In this document: positions 6,446 to 12,241 of the stretch, in pieces
How the letters are laid out: each line of letters opens with the position of its first letter
Numbering within the stretch: position 1 is the first letter of the stretch
From: Dehalococcoidia bacterium
GTDB lineage: Bacteria; Chloroflexota; Dehalococcoidia; Lucifugimonadales; SHYF01
Reading direction: 5' to 3'
NCBI GenBank assembly: GCA_009692985.1
Contig: SHYF01000031.1
Coordinates: 1-13,698 of the forward strand
DNA length: 13,698 bases
Position numbers and translations under genes: made by a program
The notes under the pieces: model-generated
The model's input: only the letters and a program-made list of their open reading frames with translations
What the model was told of the DNA's origin: nothing
The model's database searches: none

Positions 6446-7492
6446 ATGCCCCAGGAATCCATCCGCCTCACCAGCCTGGCCCATTGCGCGGGCTGAGCCT
6501 CCAAGTACAGTCCTGAGGACCTGGCGCAGGTTCTGCGCCAGCTACCAACGATCACCGCCCCGGACCTGCTGGTCGGGACGGAGACAGGCGATGACGCTGC
6601 TGTTTACCGCCTGACGGACGACCTTGCCCTGGTGCAGACGGTGGACTTTTTTCCTCCCATAGTAGACGACCCCGACCACTTTGGCGCGATTGCAGTGGCC
6701 AACGCCGTAAGCGATGTATACGCCATGGGTGGCCGGCCTCTGCTAGGGCTGAACATTGTGGCTTTTCCCATGGAGCTGTCCAAGGACATAGTGGCCAATA
6801 TCTTGAAAGGCGGCTACCGAAAAGCCGCCGAGGCCGGCCTCCTTATCGTGGGCGGTCACACAATAGACGACAAGGAGCCAAAATATGGCCTGGCCGTAAC
6901 CGGCCTGATCCGGCCCGGCGAGCAGGTGACCAACCGCAACGCCCGGCCCGGAGATGTGCTGGTGCTCACCAAGCCCATCGGCACAGGTATAATCACCACC
7001 GCAGGGAAGAACGGCGTGGTGAAGGAAGCGGTGCTGGCCAACACCATCGCCGTCATGGAAATGCTGAACAAGGGCGCTTCGGAGGCAATGATGCATGTGG
7101 GAGTCAACGCATGCACGGACGTCACGGGCTACGGGCTGCTGGGCCACATGAAACCCATGATGACAGCCAGCGGCACCTCTGCCCGCATCTTTTGGTCGAA
7201 AATACCTTTGCTGCCAGGCGTCATGGAGCTTGCAAAAGAGGGAATCGCCCCCGGTGGCACCCAGAGGAACCTGGCCTCACTGGGGCCCAAGGTGAAATAC
7301 CATGCGTCGCTTTCCCAGGAGGCGAGGGTTATCCTGAGCGACGCGCAGACCTCCGGCGGGCTGTTGATTTCAGTGCCACGGGAGCGGCTGGAACGTCTCA
7401 TGGATGAGATGGAGAAACACGGCGTTGCTGGCACGGCAATCATCGGGGAGGTGTTCGCAGGAAACGCCGGGACAATCCAGGTGCTTCCGTAG
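6446..7492 (+). CDS. selD: Selenide, water dikinase (selenophosphate synthetase) containing selenocysteine, in-frame UGA
   Basis: SelD makes selenophosphate from selenide and ATP, the selenium donor for selenocysteine and selenouridine synthesis. The frame opens with ATG at 6446, just after AAGGAG, and reads IRLTSLAHCAG, then TGA at 6494-6496 (codon 17), then ASKYSPEDLAQVLRQLP. Codon 17 aligns with the catalytic Cys17 of E. coli SelD, and the conserved Lys20 is present. TGA therefore most likely encodes selenocysteine rather than stop. The rest is a complete SelD: GDDAAVYRL, GGHTIDDKEPKYGLAVTG, CTDVTGYGLLGH and QTSGGLL. The total of 348 residues matches the 347 of E. coli. A hairpin resembling a bacterial SECIS lies downstream of the TGA. 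It is followed 30 bases later by the JAMM gene, probably in one transcript. A start-to-stop search that treats TGA as stop would lose the first 62 codons, including the active site. Confidence 0.95.
6494..6496 (+). other. selD: In-frame TGA read as selenocysteine (Sec17 of SelD)
   Basis: The codon occupies the active-site position that is Cys in E. coli SelD, inside a CAG-U-ASK context with a neighbouring Cys14 and the conserved Lys20. SelD proteins with Sec at this site are well known in Sec-decoding bacteria. Homology continues on both sides of the codon without a gap. Confidence 0.9.
6521..6541 (+). promoter_or_regulatory. Bacterial SECIS-like hairpin in selD
   Basis: CTGGCGCAG-GTT-CTGCGCCAG forms a perfect nine-pair stem. 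It can also be drawn as seven pairs closing the loop AGGTTCT, which resembles the E. coli fdhF SECIS top (a GGUCU-containing loop closed by GC-rich pairs). The loop guanines lie about 33-34 bases after the TGA, towards the far end of the range usual for bacterial SECIS elements, where SelB would bind. Confidence 0.75.
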
Positions 7493-7522
7493 GAACCTAC
7501 GATTGGAGAGTCCCATCAAGCC

Positions 7523-7921
7523 ATGCTGGAGATAGAGAAGCAATACCTTGACCAGATGGTGGCCCACTCGTTGGAGGACAACCCCAACGAGTGCTGCGGA
7601 ATCCTCGCGGGGCCTGGTGGTAAAGTCGTGCATCTGTACCGGATGACCAACACTGAGCACAGCCCGTACAGGTACAACATGGACGCCAAAGAGCTGTATC
7701 TGACCTACCGGCAGATCGAGGACAAGAAGTGGGACCTGGTAGCCATCTACCACTCGCACACCCACTCGCCGGCGTATCCATCTACCACCGACATCCGTTT
7801 GGCCACCTGGCCGGAGGCATACTACATCCTGGTGTCGCTGATGGAAGAGGGCAACCCACTGGTGAAAGCCTACAGGATTACGGAGGGGCAGGTGAAGGAA
7901 GAGGAGCTGAGGGCTGTATAG
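7523..7921 (+). CDS. JAMM/MPN+ (Mov34/PAD-1, M67) metalloprotease
   Basis: Zinc isopeptidase of the prokaryotic JAMM family. Members cleave C-terminal extensions or adducts from ubiquitin-like sulfur carriers, as Mec does for CysO-cysteine in Mycobacterium tuberculosis. All catalytic positions are present: E23 in NECCG, then H77-S-H79, seven residues, S87, two residues, D90, an exact HxHx7SxxD motif. The length of 132 residues is normal for the stand-alone domain. Start: ATG at 7523, with GGAGAG 12 bases upstream, a long but usable spacing. It follows selD by 30 bases and is probably co-transcribed. No sulfur carrier (MoaD, ThiS or CysO-like) gene is in the window. Family is certain; its role in cysteine, molybdopterin or thiamin sulfur transfer is inference. 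Confidence 0.93.
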   Translation: MLEIEKQYLDQMVAHSLEDNPNECCGILAGPGGKVVHLYRMTNTEHSPYRYNMDAKELYLTYRQIEDKKWDLVAIYHSHTHSPAYPSTTDIRLATWPEAYYILVSLMEEGNPLVKAYRITEGQVKEEELRAV

Positions 7922-8017
7922 AAGCTGCTCCCAGAGAAGGGTTTTGCGGCCCCGTTGCGAACCAACCCTGGCGTACTCGGCAGCGTGTAAGTTGACACAA
8001 AGATAGGAGCGGTAAAC

Positions 8018-8881
8018 ATGAAGCTAGGTGTTGTCTTCCCCCAAACTGAGCTTGGCCCCGATCCAGAAATCGTACGGGAGTATGCCCAGGCCGTAGAGGA
8101 GATGGGGTACGACTTTCTTGCGATTTTCGATCACGTAGTAGGCGCTGATCCCGCCCAGCACGAGGGCTACCGTGGGCCTTACAACTTCAAGTCCCAGTTC
8201 CACGAGCCTTTTGTGTTGTTCGGATACCTCGCGGCCATCACAAAGAGGCTGGAGCTGGTGACAAGCATCGTCATCTTGCCACAGCGACAGACTGTGCTGG
8301 TGGCCAAACAGGCGGCAGAGGTGGACGTCCTCAGCGGCGGACGGCTGCGCTTGGGCATAGGCACCGGATGGAACACAGTGGAGTACGAAGCCCTGGGCCA
8401 GGACTTTCACACCCGTGGCCGCCGCAGCGAGGAGCAGATAGCTCTCATGCGGGCCTTGTGGACCCAGGAGGTCGTTACATTCAATGGCCGGTGGGATAAG
8501 GTTACGGCGGCAGGGATCAACCCTCTGCCGGTGCAGCGCCCCATCCCCATATGGCTTGGCGGAAGGGCAGAGCCGGTCATCAAAAGGGTGGGCCGCCTGG
8601 CAGACGGCTGGTTCCCGCAAATGCCGCCCAACGAAGAGGGCCAGCAAATACTGGACCGTATGCGGGGCTATGCCCGACAGGCAGGCAGAGACCCGGCCAA
8701 GATCGGCGTGGAGGCACGCATCGGCGTTAGGGACTCCACACCCAAAGACTGGGCCAACACTGCGGCAGCCTGGCAGAAGCTGGGGGCTACCCACGTGTCA
8801 GTGAACACAATGGGCGCCGGCTTCACCTCCTTGAAGCAGCACCTGGATGCGCTGCGGCGGTTCCACGATGCCGTAAAATGA
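8018..8881 (+). CDS. LLM-class flavin/F420-dependent oxidoreductase
   Basis: Luciferase-like monooxygenase superfamily TIM-barrel enzyme, of the group usually predicted to use coenzyme F420. Seen: the N-terminal strand MKLGVVFPQTELG, DFLAIFDHVVG, SIVILPQRQTVLVAKQAAEVDVLSGGRLRLGIGTGWN (the most conserved stretch of the family), HTRGRRSEEQIALMRALW, and PIPIWLGGRAEPVIKRVGRLADGWFP towards the C-terminus. The 287-residue length is typical. Start: ATG at 8018, eight bases after AGGAG. It lies 96 bases after the JAMM gene, possibly at the end of the selD transcript, and converges on the transporter gene across repeat copy 2. An NADPH:F420 reductase encoded 1.1 kb away supports F420 use. Substrate unknown. 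Confidence 0.92.
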   Translation: MKLGVVFPQTELGPDPEIVREYAQAVEEMGYDFLAIFDHVVGADPAQHEGYRGPYNFKSQFHEPFVLFGYLAAITKRLELVTSIVILPQRQTVLVAKQAAEVDVLSGGRLRLGIGTGWNTVEYEALGQDFHTRGRRSEEQIALMRALWTQEVVTFNGRWDKVTAAGINPLPVQRPIPIWLGGRAEPVIKRVGRLADGWFPQMPPNEEGQQILDRMRGYARQAGRDPAKIGVEARIGVRDSTPKDWANTAAAWQKLGATHVSVNTMGAGFTSLKQHLDALRRFHDAVK

Positions 8882-8899
8882 TAGCAACCCTTAGCAGGG

Positions 8900-9054
8900 T
8901 GCTGAAAAACTCTATCGACCATCCCCCTGACCCCGTTTCCTTCGGCCTACTCAGGACAGGCTCTGGCCAGGAAGGGGGAATAGACCTTAGGTTTGGGGGA
9001 TGTGCCCCCAAACCTTGTGCCAACGGGGCTTCGCCCCTCTGGACTCCCCTATTG
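8900..9054 (+). repeat. Dispersed GC-rich multi-hairpin repeat, copy 2
   Basis: Shares with copy 1 the order GCTGAAAAAC, TCGACCATCCCCCTGACCCC, TCAGGACAGGCTCTGGCCAG, GAAGGGGG, a G5/C5 hairpin, and GGGGCTTCGCCCCTCTGGAC. Its middle hairpin is longer, AGGTTTGGGGG-ATGTG-CCCCCAAACCT (8989-9015), 11 perfect pairs, and differs from the other copies on both sides of the stem. The right end lacks the TTTTCAGCA of copy 1. It fills the convergent gap between the oxidoreductase and the transporter. Confidence 0.88.
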
Positions 9055-9055
9055 C

Positions 9056-9090
9056 TAGGCAGCCTCGTCGTACGCCGGACGCGCTGCCTA
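9056..9090 (-). terminator. Inverted repeat at the 3' end of the transporter gene
   Basis: TAGGCAGC (9056-9063) and GCTGCCTA (9083-9090) are perfect eight-base arms. The 19-base loop itself holds a smaller CGTC/GACG pairing. The right arm includes the transporter stop codon. No T tract follows, so it may act as a 3' end stabiliser or a factor-dependent terminator rather than an intrinsic one. Confidence 0.4.
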
Positions 9091-9780
9091 ACGCAGGAAG
9101 GCCATCGGGTTCAGCGAAGCTTGACGGTCGTAGGTATCAATGCCCTCGTGGCGCTTCACCCAGGCCACCGCTGCGTAGGTCAGGGGAGTCGCCGCCACCT
9201 CGTATAACACCTTGACAATCCACTGGGTCAACGCCAGCTCCCCCAGGGCAGCGCCGGCGGGAGTGCCCGCGAAGGCCACCGTGATAAAGACGGCGGAGTC
9301 CACGCCCTGGCCCACGATGGTGGAACCGATGGTACGCGTCCAGAGCCAACGTCCCCGGGTGGCAACCTTCATACGAGAGAGGACAATGGAGTTAGAGAAC
9401 TCGCCCACCAGATAGCCGGCGAAGGATGCCACTAACAGGCGCGGCGTATAGCCCAGAATAGCGCTATAGGCGTCCTGTCCCTGCCAGAAAGGCGCAGCCG
9501 GAAGCAGCCCGCCAATCCAGAAACCCAACACCGCCACGGCGTTGCAAAGGAACCCCAGCCAGATGACCCGCCGGGCAAAGCGGAAACCGTACACCTCAGT
9601 CAGGATGTCGCCCAGGATGTAGGTGACTGGAAACACGACTATGGCCGCGGGCAGGATTCGCCCTCCCACCTCGATTATCTTGACTGCGATGATGTTTGAT
9701 ACGATGAGAAGGGTGACAAAGAGGGCCGCAAGGACGACGAGGAGGGCCGTAACGCGAGGCGTGCTGGCGATTCTACTCAC
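9088..9780 (-). CDS. Queuosine precursor transporter (YhhQ/VUT family)
   Basis: Integral membrane protein of the YhhQ (DUF165, vitamin uptake transporter) family, which imports 7-cyano- or 7-aminomethyl-7-deazaguanine for queuosine synthesis. Seen: about six hydrophobic segments starting with VTALLVVLAALFVTLLIVSN; the family segments PVTYILGDILTEVYGFRFARRVIW and LLVASFAGYLVGEFSNS; RTIGSTIVGQGVDSAVFITVAFAG, strongly conserved in the family; and a C-terminal VKVLYEVAATPLTYAAVAWVK. The 230-residue length is typical. Start: GTG at 9780, with GAGGA about four bases upstream. No tgt, queA or queG gene is nearby, so the link to queuosine comes from the family alone. Confidence 0.93.
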   Translation of the reverse strand: MSRIASTPRVTALLVVLAALFVTLLIVSNIIAVKIIEVGGRILPAAIVVFPVTYILGDILTEVYGFRFARRVIWLGFLCNAVAVLGFWIGGLLPAAPFWQGQDAYSAILGYTPRLLVASFAGYLVGEFSNSIVLSRMKVATRGRWLWTRTIGSTIVGQGVDSAVFITVAFAGTPAGAALGELALTQWIVKVLYEVAATPLTYAAVAWVKRHEGIDTYDRQASLNPMAFLR

Positions 9781-9813
9781 TATTCCTCAACCTTCAGTTT
9801 CCTGCTAATCTGG

Positions 9814-9937
9814 TGATCAAAACACCCTTCGACCATCCCCCTGTCCCCCTTCCTAGCCAGGAATGGGGGTGAGAGGTAAATCTGGGGGATACCCCCAGAC
9901 CCCCACCAAAGGGGCTGTGCCCCTCTGGACTCTCCTT
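9814..9937 (+). repeat. Dispersed GC-rich multi-hairpin repeat, copy 3 (shorter form)
   Basis: Starts with TGATCAAAA and CTTCGACCATCCCCCTGTCCCC, then goes directly to TAGCCAGGAATGGGGG. It lacks the roughly 24-base inner segment containing GGACAGGCTC that copies 1 and 2 share. The second hairpin is perfect: TCTGGGGG-ATA-CCCCCAGA (9881-9899). The third, AGGGGC-TGT-GCCCCT, is also perfect, followed by CTGGACT. It lies between the transporter start and the F420 reductase stop. Confidence 0.88.
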
Positions 9938-9965
9938 GCATCACTGGGCTATAGCCCAGTGATGC
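9938..9965 (-). terminator. 28-base perfect palindrome overlapping the F420 reductase stop codon
   Basis: GCATCACTGGGC-TATA-GCCCAGTGATGC is fully self-complementary. It contains the last codons (ITGL) and the TAG stop of the reductase gene (9949-9951). In RNA it would form a 12-pair stem. No T tract follows on the minus strand, so it could be a 3' stabilising hairpin, a factor-dependent terminator, or on DNA a dimeric protein site. Repeat copy 3 abuts its left side. Confidence 0.5.
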
Positions 9966-10599
9966 GAATGGATGAGTGAATCTTGTAGTTCCGGTTGATG
10001 CTTACAAGCAATACTGTCAACTCTTCGACGTAGTGGGCGTTGGCCAGCCCGCCGCCGTTTATTGCTCTTACGCCCTTGATCTTCTCGGCCAGCGCCATGA
10101 CGACTTGCCTTGCCTCCGCGCTATCGGCGCAGACGATAACATCGCAGTCCAACGACTTGTCCGGCACCAAGAGGTCTTCGGCAGACATGTTCTGGAAGGC
10201 ACCCACGACCGTCGCCTCGGGCAGAAGCGACTTCGCCTGCAATGCCGCCGAACCCTCGGGCACTTCGACGGCCCGGGCATGGCCTCTTTCGAAGACCATT
10301 GGGGCTATCACGCTGACCACTATCTTGCCTGTCAGTTTTGGCCGCAGGGCCTCCAGGGTATCCTTCTGCCCTTCGTAGGGAGTGGTGATAAGCACTACAT
10401 CTCCCTGGGAAGAGGCCTCCTCGTTGGTGCCGCCGCTTATGAAGCGGGATGCGGAAGGAGCAAGCTGGCCCAACTCCTGGGCTATCTGCTGGCCCCGCTC
10501 CTGGCTCCGGGAGCCGATGAACACCTTCTCTCCCGCCATAGCGAAGCGAAGCGCCAATCCTCGGCCTTCGGGTCCCGTTCCGCCTATTAGACTAATCAT
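9949..10599 (-). CDS. npdG: NADPH-dependent F420 reductase (F420H2:NADP oxidoreductase)
   Basis: Transfers hydride between NADP(H) and coenzyme F420 in the cytoplasm. Seen: Rossmann motif GGTGPEGRGLALRF at residues 6-19, GSRS (29-32) placed to recognise the NADP phosphate, ITTPYEGQKDTLEAL, VVSVIAPMVFERG, AFQNMSAEDL, and the C-terminal NAHYVEELTVLLVSINRNYK followed by IRITGL, all in family order. The 216-residue length is right for the family. Start: ATG at 10599, five bases after AGGAGG. The frame stays open for 93 more codons upstream, but that stretch is translated repeat DNA and not protein-like. The luciferase-like enzyme nearby is a plausible F420 consumer. Confidence 0.94.
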   Translation of the reverse strand: MISLIGGTGPEGRGLALRFAMAGEKVFIGSRSQERGQQIAQELGQLAPSASRFISGGTNEEASSQGDVVLITTPYEGQKDTLEALRPKLTGKIVVSVIAPMVFERGHARAVEVPEGSAALQAKSLLPEATVVGAFQNMSAEDLLVPDKSLDCDVIVCADSAEARQVVMALAEKIKGVRAINGGGLANAHYVEELTVLLVSINRNYKIHSSIRITGL

Positions 10600-10641
10600 T
10601 GGTTCCTCCTTGCATGGTTTACCTACGTATGCCTGCTTGCC

Positions 10642-10664
10642 GCCCTTCGACAGGCTCATAGGGC
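10642..10664. repeat. Short GCCCTTCGACAGGCTC-type repeat
   Basis: GCCCT (10642-10646) and AGGGC (10660-10664) flank TCGACAGGCTCAT. The TTCGACAGGCTCA core matches half of the larger inverted repeat at 10800-10857, and its ACAGGCTC also occurs in the inner segment of multi-hairpin copies 1 and 2. It is a type of short intergenic repeat seen in many bacterial genomes. Confidence 0.5.
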
Positions 10665-10684
10665 TTTGTTCCAAAAGTCCTTTA

Positions 10685-10760
10685 CCTAACCCCCTTGGTC
10701 CCCCTTTCCTCTCAGAGAAGGGGGAATTTTGAATCTGGGGGACACGCCCAGGCCCCCGGC
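10685..10760 (+). repeat. Diverged fragment of the multi-hairpin repeat family, copy 4
   Basis: CCCCC (10700-10704) TTTCCTCTCAGAGAA GGGGG (10720-10724) matches hairpin 1 in position and composition. TCTGGGGG (10734-10741) ACA CGCCCAGG, then CCCCCGGCAGG, corresponds to hairpin 2 with mismatches and to the start of hairpin 3. The ends and hairpin 3 are lost. It is weaker than the other three copies and could be a related but separate family. Confidence 0.55.
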
Positions 10761-10799
10761 AGGAACTGTCGTTCTCTGTACCTTTCTGACTTTCAAGAC

Positions 10800-10857
10800 A
10801 ACGCAGGCTCATGGCGAACGGGAACGAGTATATCCCGTTCGTGATGAACTTGTCGAA
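10800..10857. repeat. Imperfect inverted repeat of the TTCGACAAGCTCA...CGAACGG type
   Basis: Perfect nine-base arms CGAACGGGA (10815-10823) and TCCCGTTCG (10833-10841) flank a nine-base loop. Beyond them the arms continue imperfectly as GCAGGCTCATGG on the left and TGATGAACTTGTCGAA on the right. This belongs to a recognisable class of intergenic palindromes found in many bacteria. It lies between pyrE and the F420 reductase gene. Confidence 0.65.
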
Positions 10858-10911
10858 CCAGTAAGCCTTGAGAGGCATCTGCCAAATAGAGATACGATCA
10901 ACAGTGGGAGC

Positions 10912-10931
10912 AGCCAGGCACTATGCTGGCT
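10912..10931 (-). terminator. Hairpin at the 3' end of pyrE
   Basis: AGCCAG (10912-10917) and CTGGCT (10926-10931) form a six-pair stem with an eight-base loop, and the first arm read overlaps the pyrE stop codon. There is no T tract. It probably marks the end of the obgE-nadD-pyrE transcript, with low certainty. Confidence 0.35.
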
Positions 10932-11601
10932 ATTCTCGCTTTGCCACCACGGACCCTTTCCTCCACCACGTCCGCACTGCCTGCTCCGCCTTGGAATCTA
11001 ACTGGCCGCTGGCAGTTGCCACCTCCAGCAGGGCAGAGAGGCTACACAGCGAGACCATCTCTATCCCGGCTTTGCGGGCCGCTTCTGTTGCCTGGGGGAA
11101 CTCGTACGTGAGGATGCTGAAACAGTGGTCCGCTTTGGCTCCCACCTCGCGCAGGGCCACCGCCGCCGCGAGGGCGCTGCCACCAAGGTTTGTGAGGTCC
11201 TCAATCACTATGGAGACCTGACCGGACACGACGCCGCCTTCAACCTGCTGGCCTTTCCCGTGGCCTTTGGGCGCGTCCCGAACGTAGGCCAAGGGCTTGT
11301 TCATCTTGTCTGCAACCCACGCTGCCCATGGGATGCCTGCCGTGGCAACCCCAGCCATCACGTCCAGCGCCTCCACCCGGCAGCTCTCCCGAATGCGCGC
11401 TACCAGCAGCTCCGTGATTCGCTGCCGCAGCTTTGGGTATGCCATAAGGAGCCGCAGGTCGCAGTAGATGGGTCCGGTCGCCCCTGAAGCGTATACAAAG
11501 GGATGGGCCGCGTTGATGCTCACGGCTCCCTGGGCCAGGAGGATGCCCGCCACTTCACGCGCCGTGCTGGCTTCCCGTTGCACGTTTGTGGAAGATTTCA
11601 T
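10930..11601 (-). CDS. pyrE: Orotate phosphoribosyltransferase
   Basis: Converts orotate and PRPP to orotidine 5'-phosphate in pyrimidine synthesis. Seen: SINAAHPFVYASGATGPIYCDLR near the N-terminus (orotate side), GVATAGIPWAAWVAD, the mobile catalytic loop YVRDAPKGHGKGQQVEG with K112 and H114, and the PRPP motif IVIEDLTNLGGS (131-142) carrying the paired acidic residues. The usual threonines of the PRPP loop read N-L here, a mild variation. 223 residues. Start: ATG at 11601, eight bases after AAGGAG. It follows nadD by 12 bases, so it should be the last gene of the obgE-nadD-pyrE transcript. Confidence 0.95.
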   Translation of the reverse strand: MKSSTNVQREASTAREVAGILLAQGAVSINAAHPFVYASGATGPIYCDLRLLMAYPKLRQRITELLVARIRESCRVEALDVMAGVATAGIPWAAWVADKMNKPLAYVRDAPKGHGKGQQVEGGVVSGQVSIVIEDLTNLGGSALAAAVALREVGAKADHCFSILTYEFPQATEAARKAGIEMVSLCSLSALLEVATASGQLDSKAEQAVRTWWRKGSVVAKRE

Positions 11602-11613
11602 GCCTTGTTCTCC

Positions 11614-12240
11614 TTAGCCTCCTGTCTTGCTAATCCCTTGGCTGCAGTACAGGCCATACTCTGCAATGAACCGCTCCACCGTCGCCGGGACCAGATACCT
11701 GATTGACTTGCCCTGGGCGACGCGACTTCGTATCTCCGTGCTACTGACGCCGATACTCGGGCCATCCAGCACTCGCGTCCTTTTCTTCATGCCTGGCACC
11801 TGAGCTTCCACATCGTCCAGGGAAGACATAGCAAGCCCTGGACGACCAAAAACCACCGGCGCGCAGAGTTGCAAAAAGCGCCCTGGGTCTTTCCACCGTG
11901 GCAGGTCCGCCAGGGCATCCATGCCCATTAGGAAGAATATCTCTGTTTCTGGCCCCCACTCTTGCCTGAGTGTCTGCATCGTATCAACGGTGTAGGTTGG
12001 CCCAGGCCGATCTACCTCAACCGCCGAGGCCCTGAAGAATGGGTTGGATGCCACTGCCAGGCGGACCATCTGGAGACGCAGGTCTGCTGGAGAGACTGCG
12101 TAGTCCGCCTTCATCCACGGCGCTCCCGCGACAACAAACACCACCTCTTCCAGGGCCAGACATACCCGTGCCTCCTCCGCAATGACAAGGTGGGCAATAT
12201 GAATGGGGTCAAAGGTTCCGCCCAGAACACCTACGCGCAT
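11614..12240 (-). CDS. nadD: Nicotinate-nucleotide adenylyltransferase
   Basis: Transfers AMP from ATP to nicotinate mononucleotide in NAD synthesis. Seen: N-terminal nucleotide-binding motif GGTFDPIHIAH (residues 7-17), TYTVDTMQTLRQEW, FFLMGMDALADLPRWKDP, and the C-terminal GVSSTEIRSRVAQGKSIRYLVPATVERFIAEYGLY. 208 residues is typical. The PPHK segment usual after the second strand reads PWMKA here. Start: ATG at 12240, one base after the obgE stop codon (TGA-T-ATG), which suggests translational coupling. obgE-nadD is a common bacterial gene pair. Confidence 0.96.
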   Translation of the reverse strand: MRVGVLGGTFDPIHIAHLVIAEEARVCLALEEVVFVVAGAPWMKADYAVSPADLRLQMVRLAVASNPFFRASAVEVDRPGPTYTVDTMQTLRQEWGPETEIFFLMGMDALADLPRWKDPGRFLQLCAPVVFGRPGLAMSSLDDVEAQVPGMKKRTRVLDGPSIGVSSTEIRSRVAQGKSIRYLVPATVERFIAEYGLYCSQGISKTGG

Positions 12241-12241
12241 A

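Larger units (their letters stand above)
10600..10929. other. 330-base intergenic region made of repeats
   Basis: No gene is supported here. From left to right it holds the ribosome site of the F420 reductase, a short GCCCT/AGGGC repeat (10642-10664), a diverged piece of the multi-hairpin family (10685-10760), a TTCGAC-type inverted repeat (10800-10857) and the hairpin at the end of pyrE. The open frame across it continues the F420 reductase frame and is considered accidental. Confidence 0.75.

Noticed and set aside
6632..7492. selD starting at 6632 as a 286-residue protein
   Set aside because: It would lack the catalytic residues and ATP-binding N-terminus; SelD homology continues upstream through the TGA to 6446.
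7992..7997. TTGACA before the luciferase-like gene as a -35 box
   Set aside because: A -10 box at normal spacing would fall at the start codon, putting the transcript start inside the gene.
10600..10878. 93-codon N-terminal extension of the F420 reductase frame
   Set aside because: It is translated repeat DNA with no protein-like pattern; the ATG at 10599 has an excellent AGGAGG site and matches the family N-terminus.
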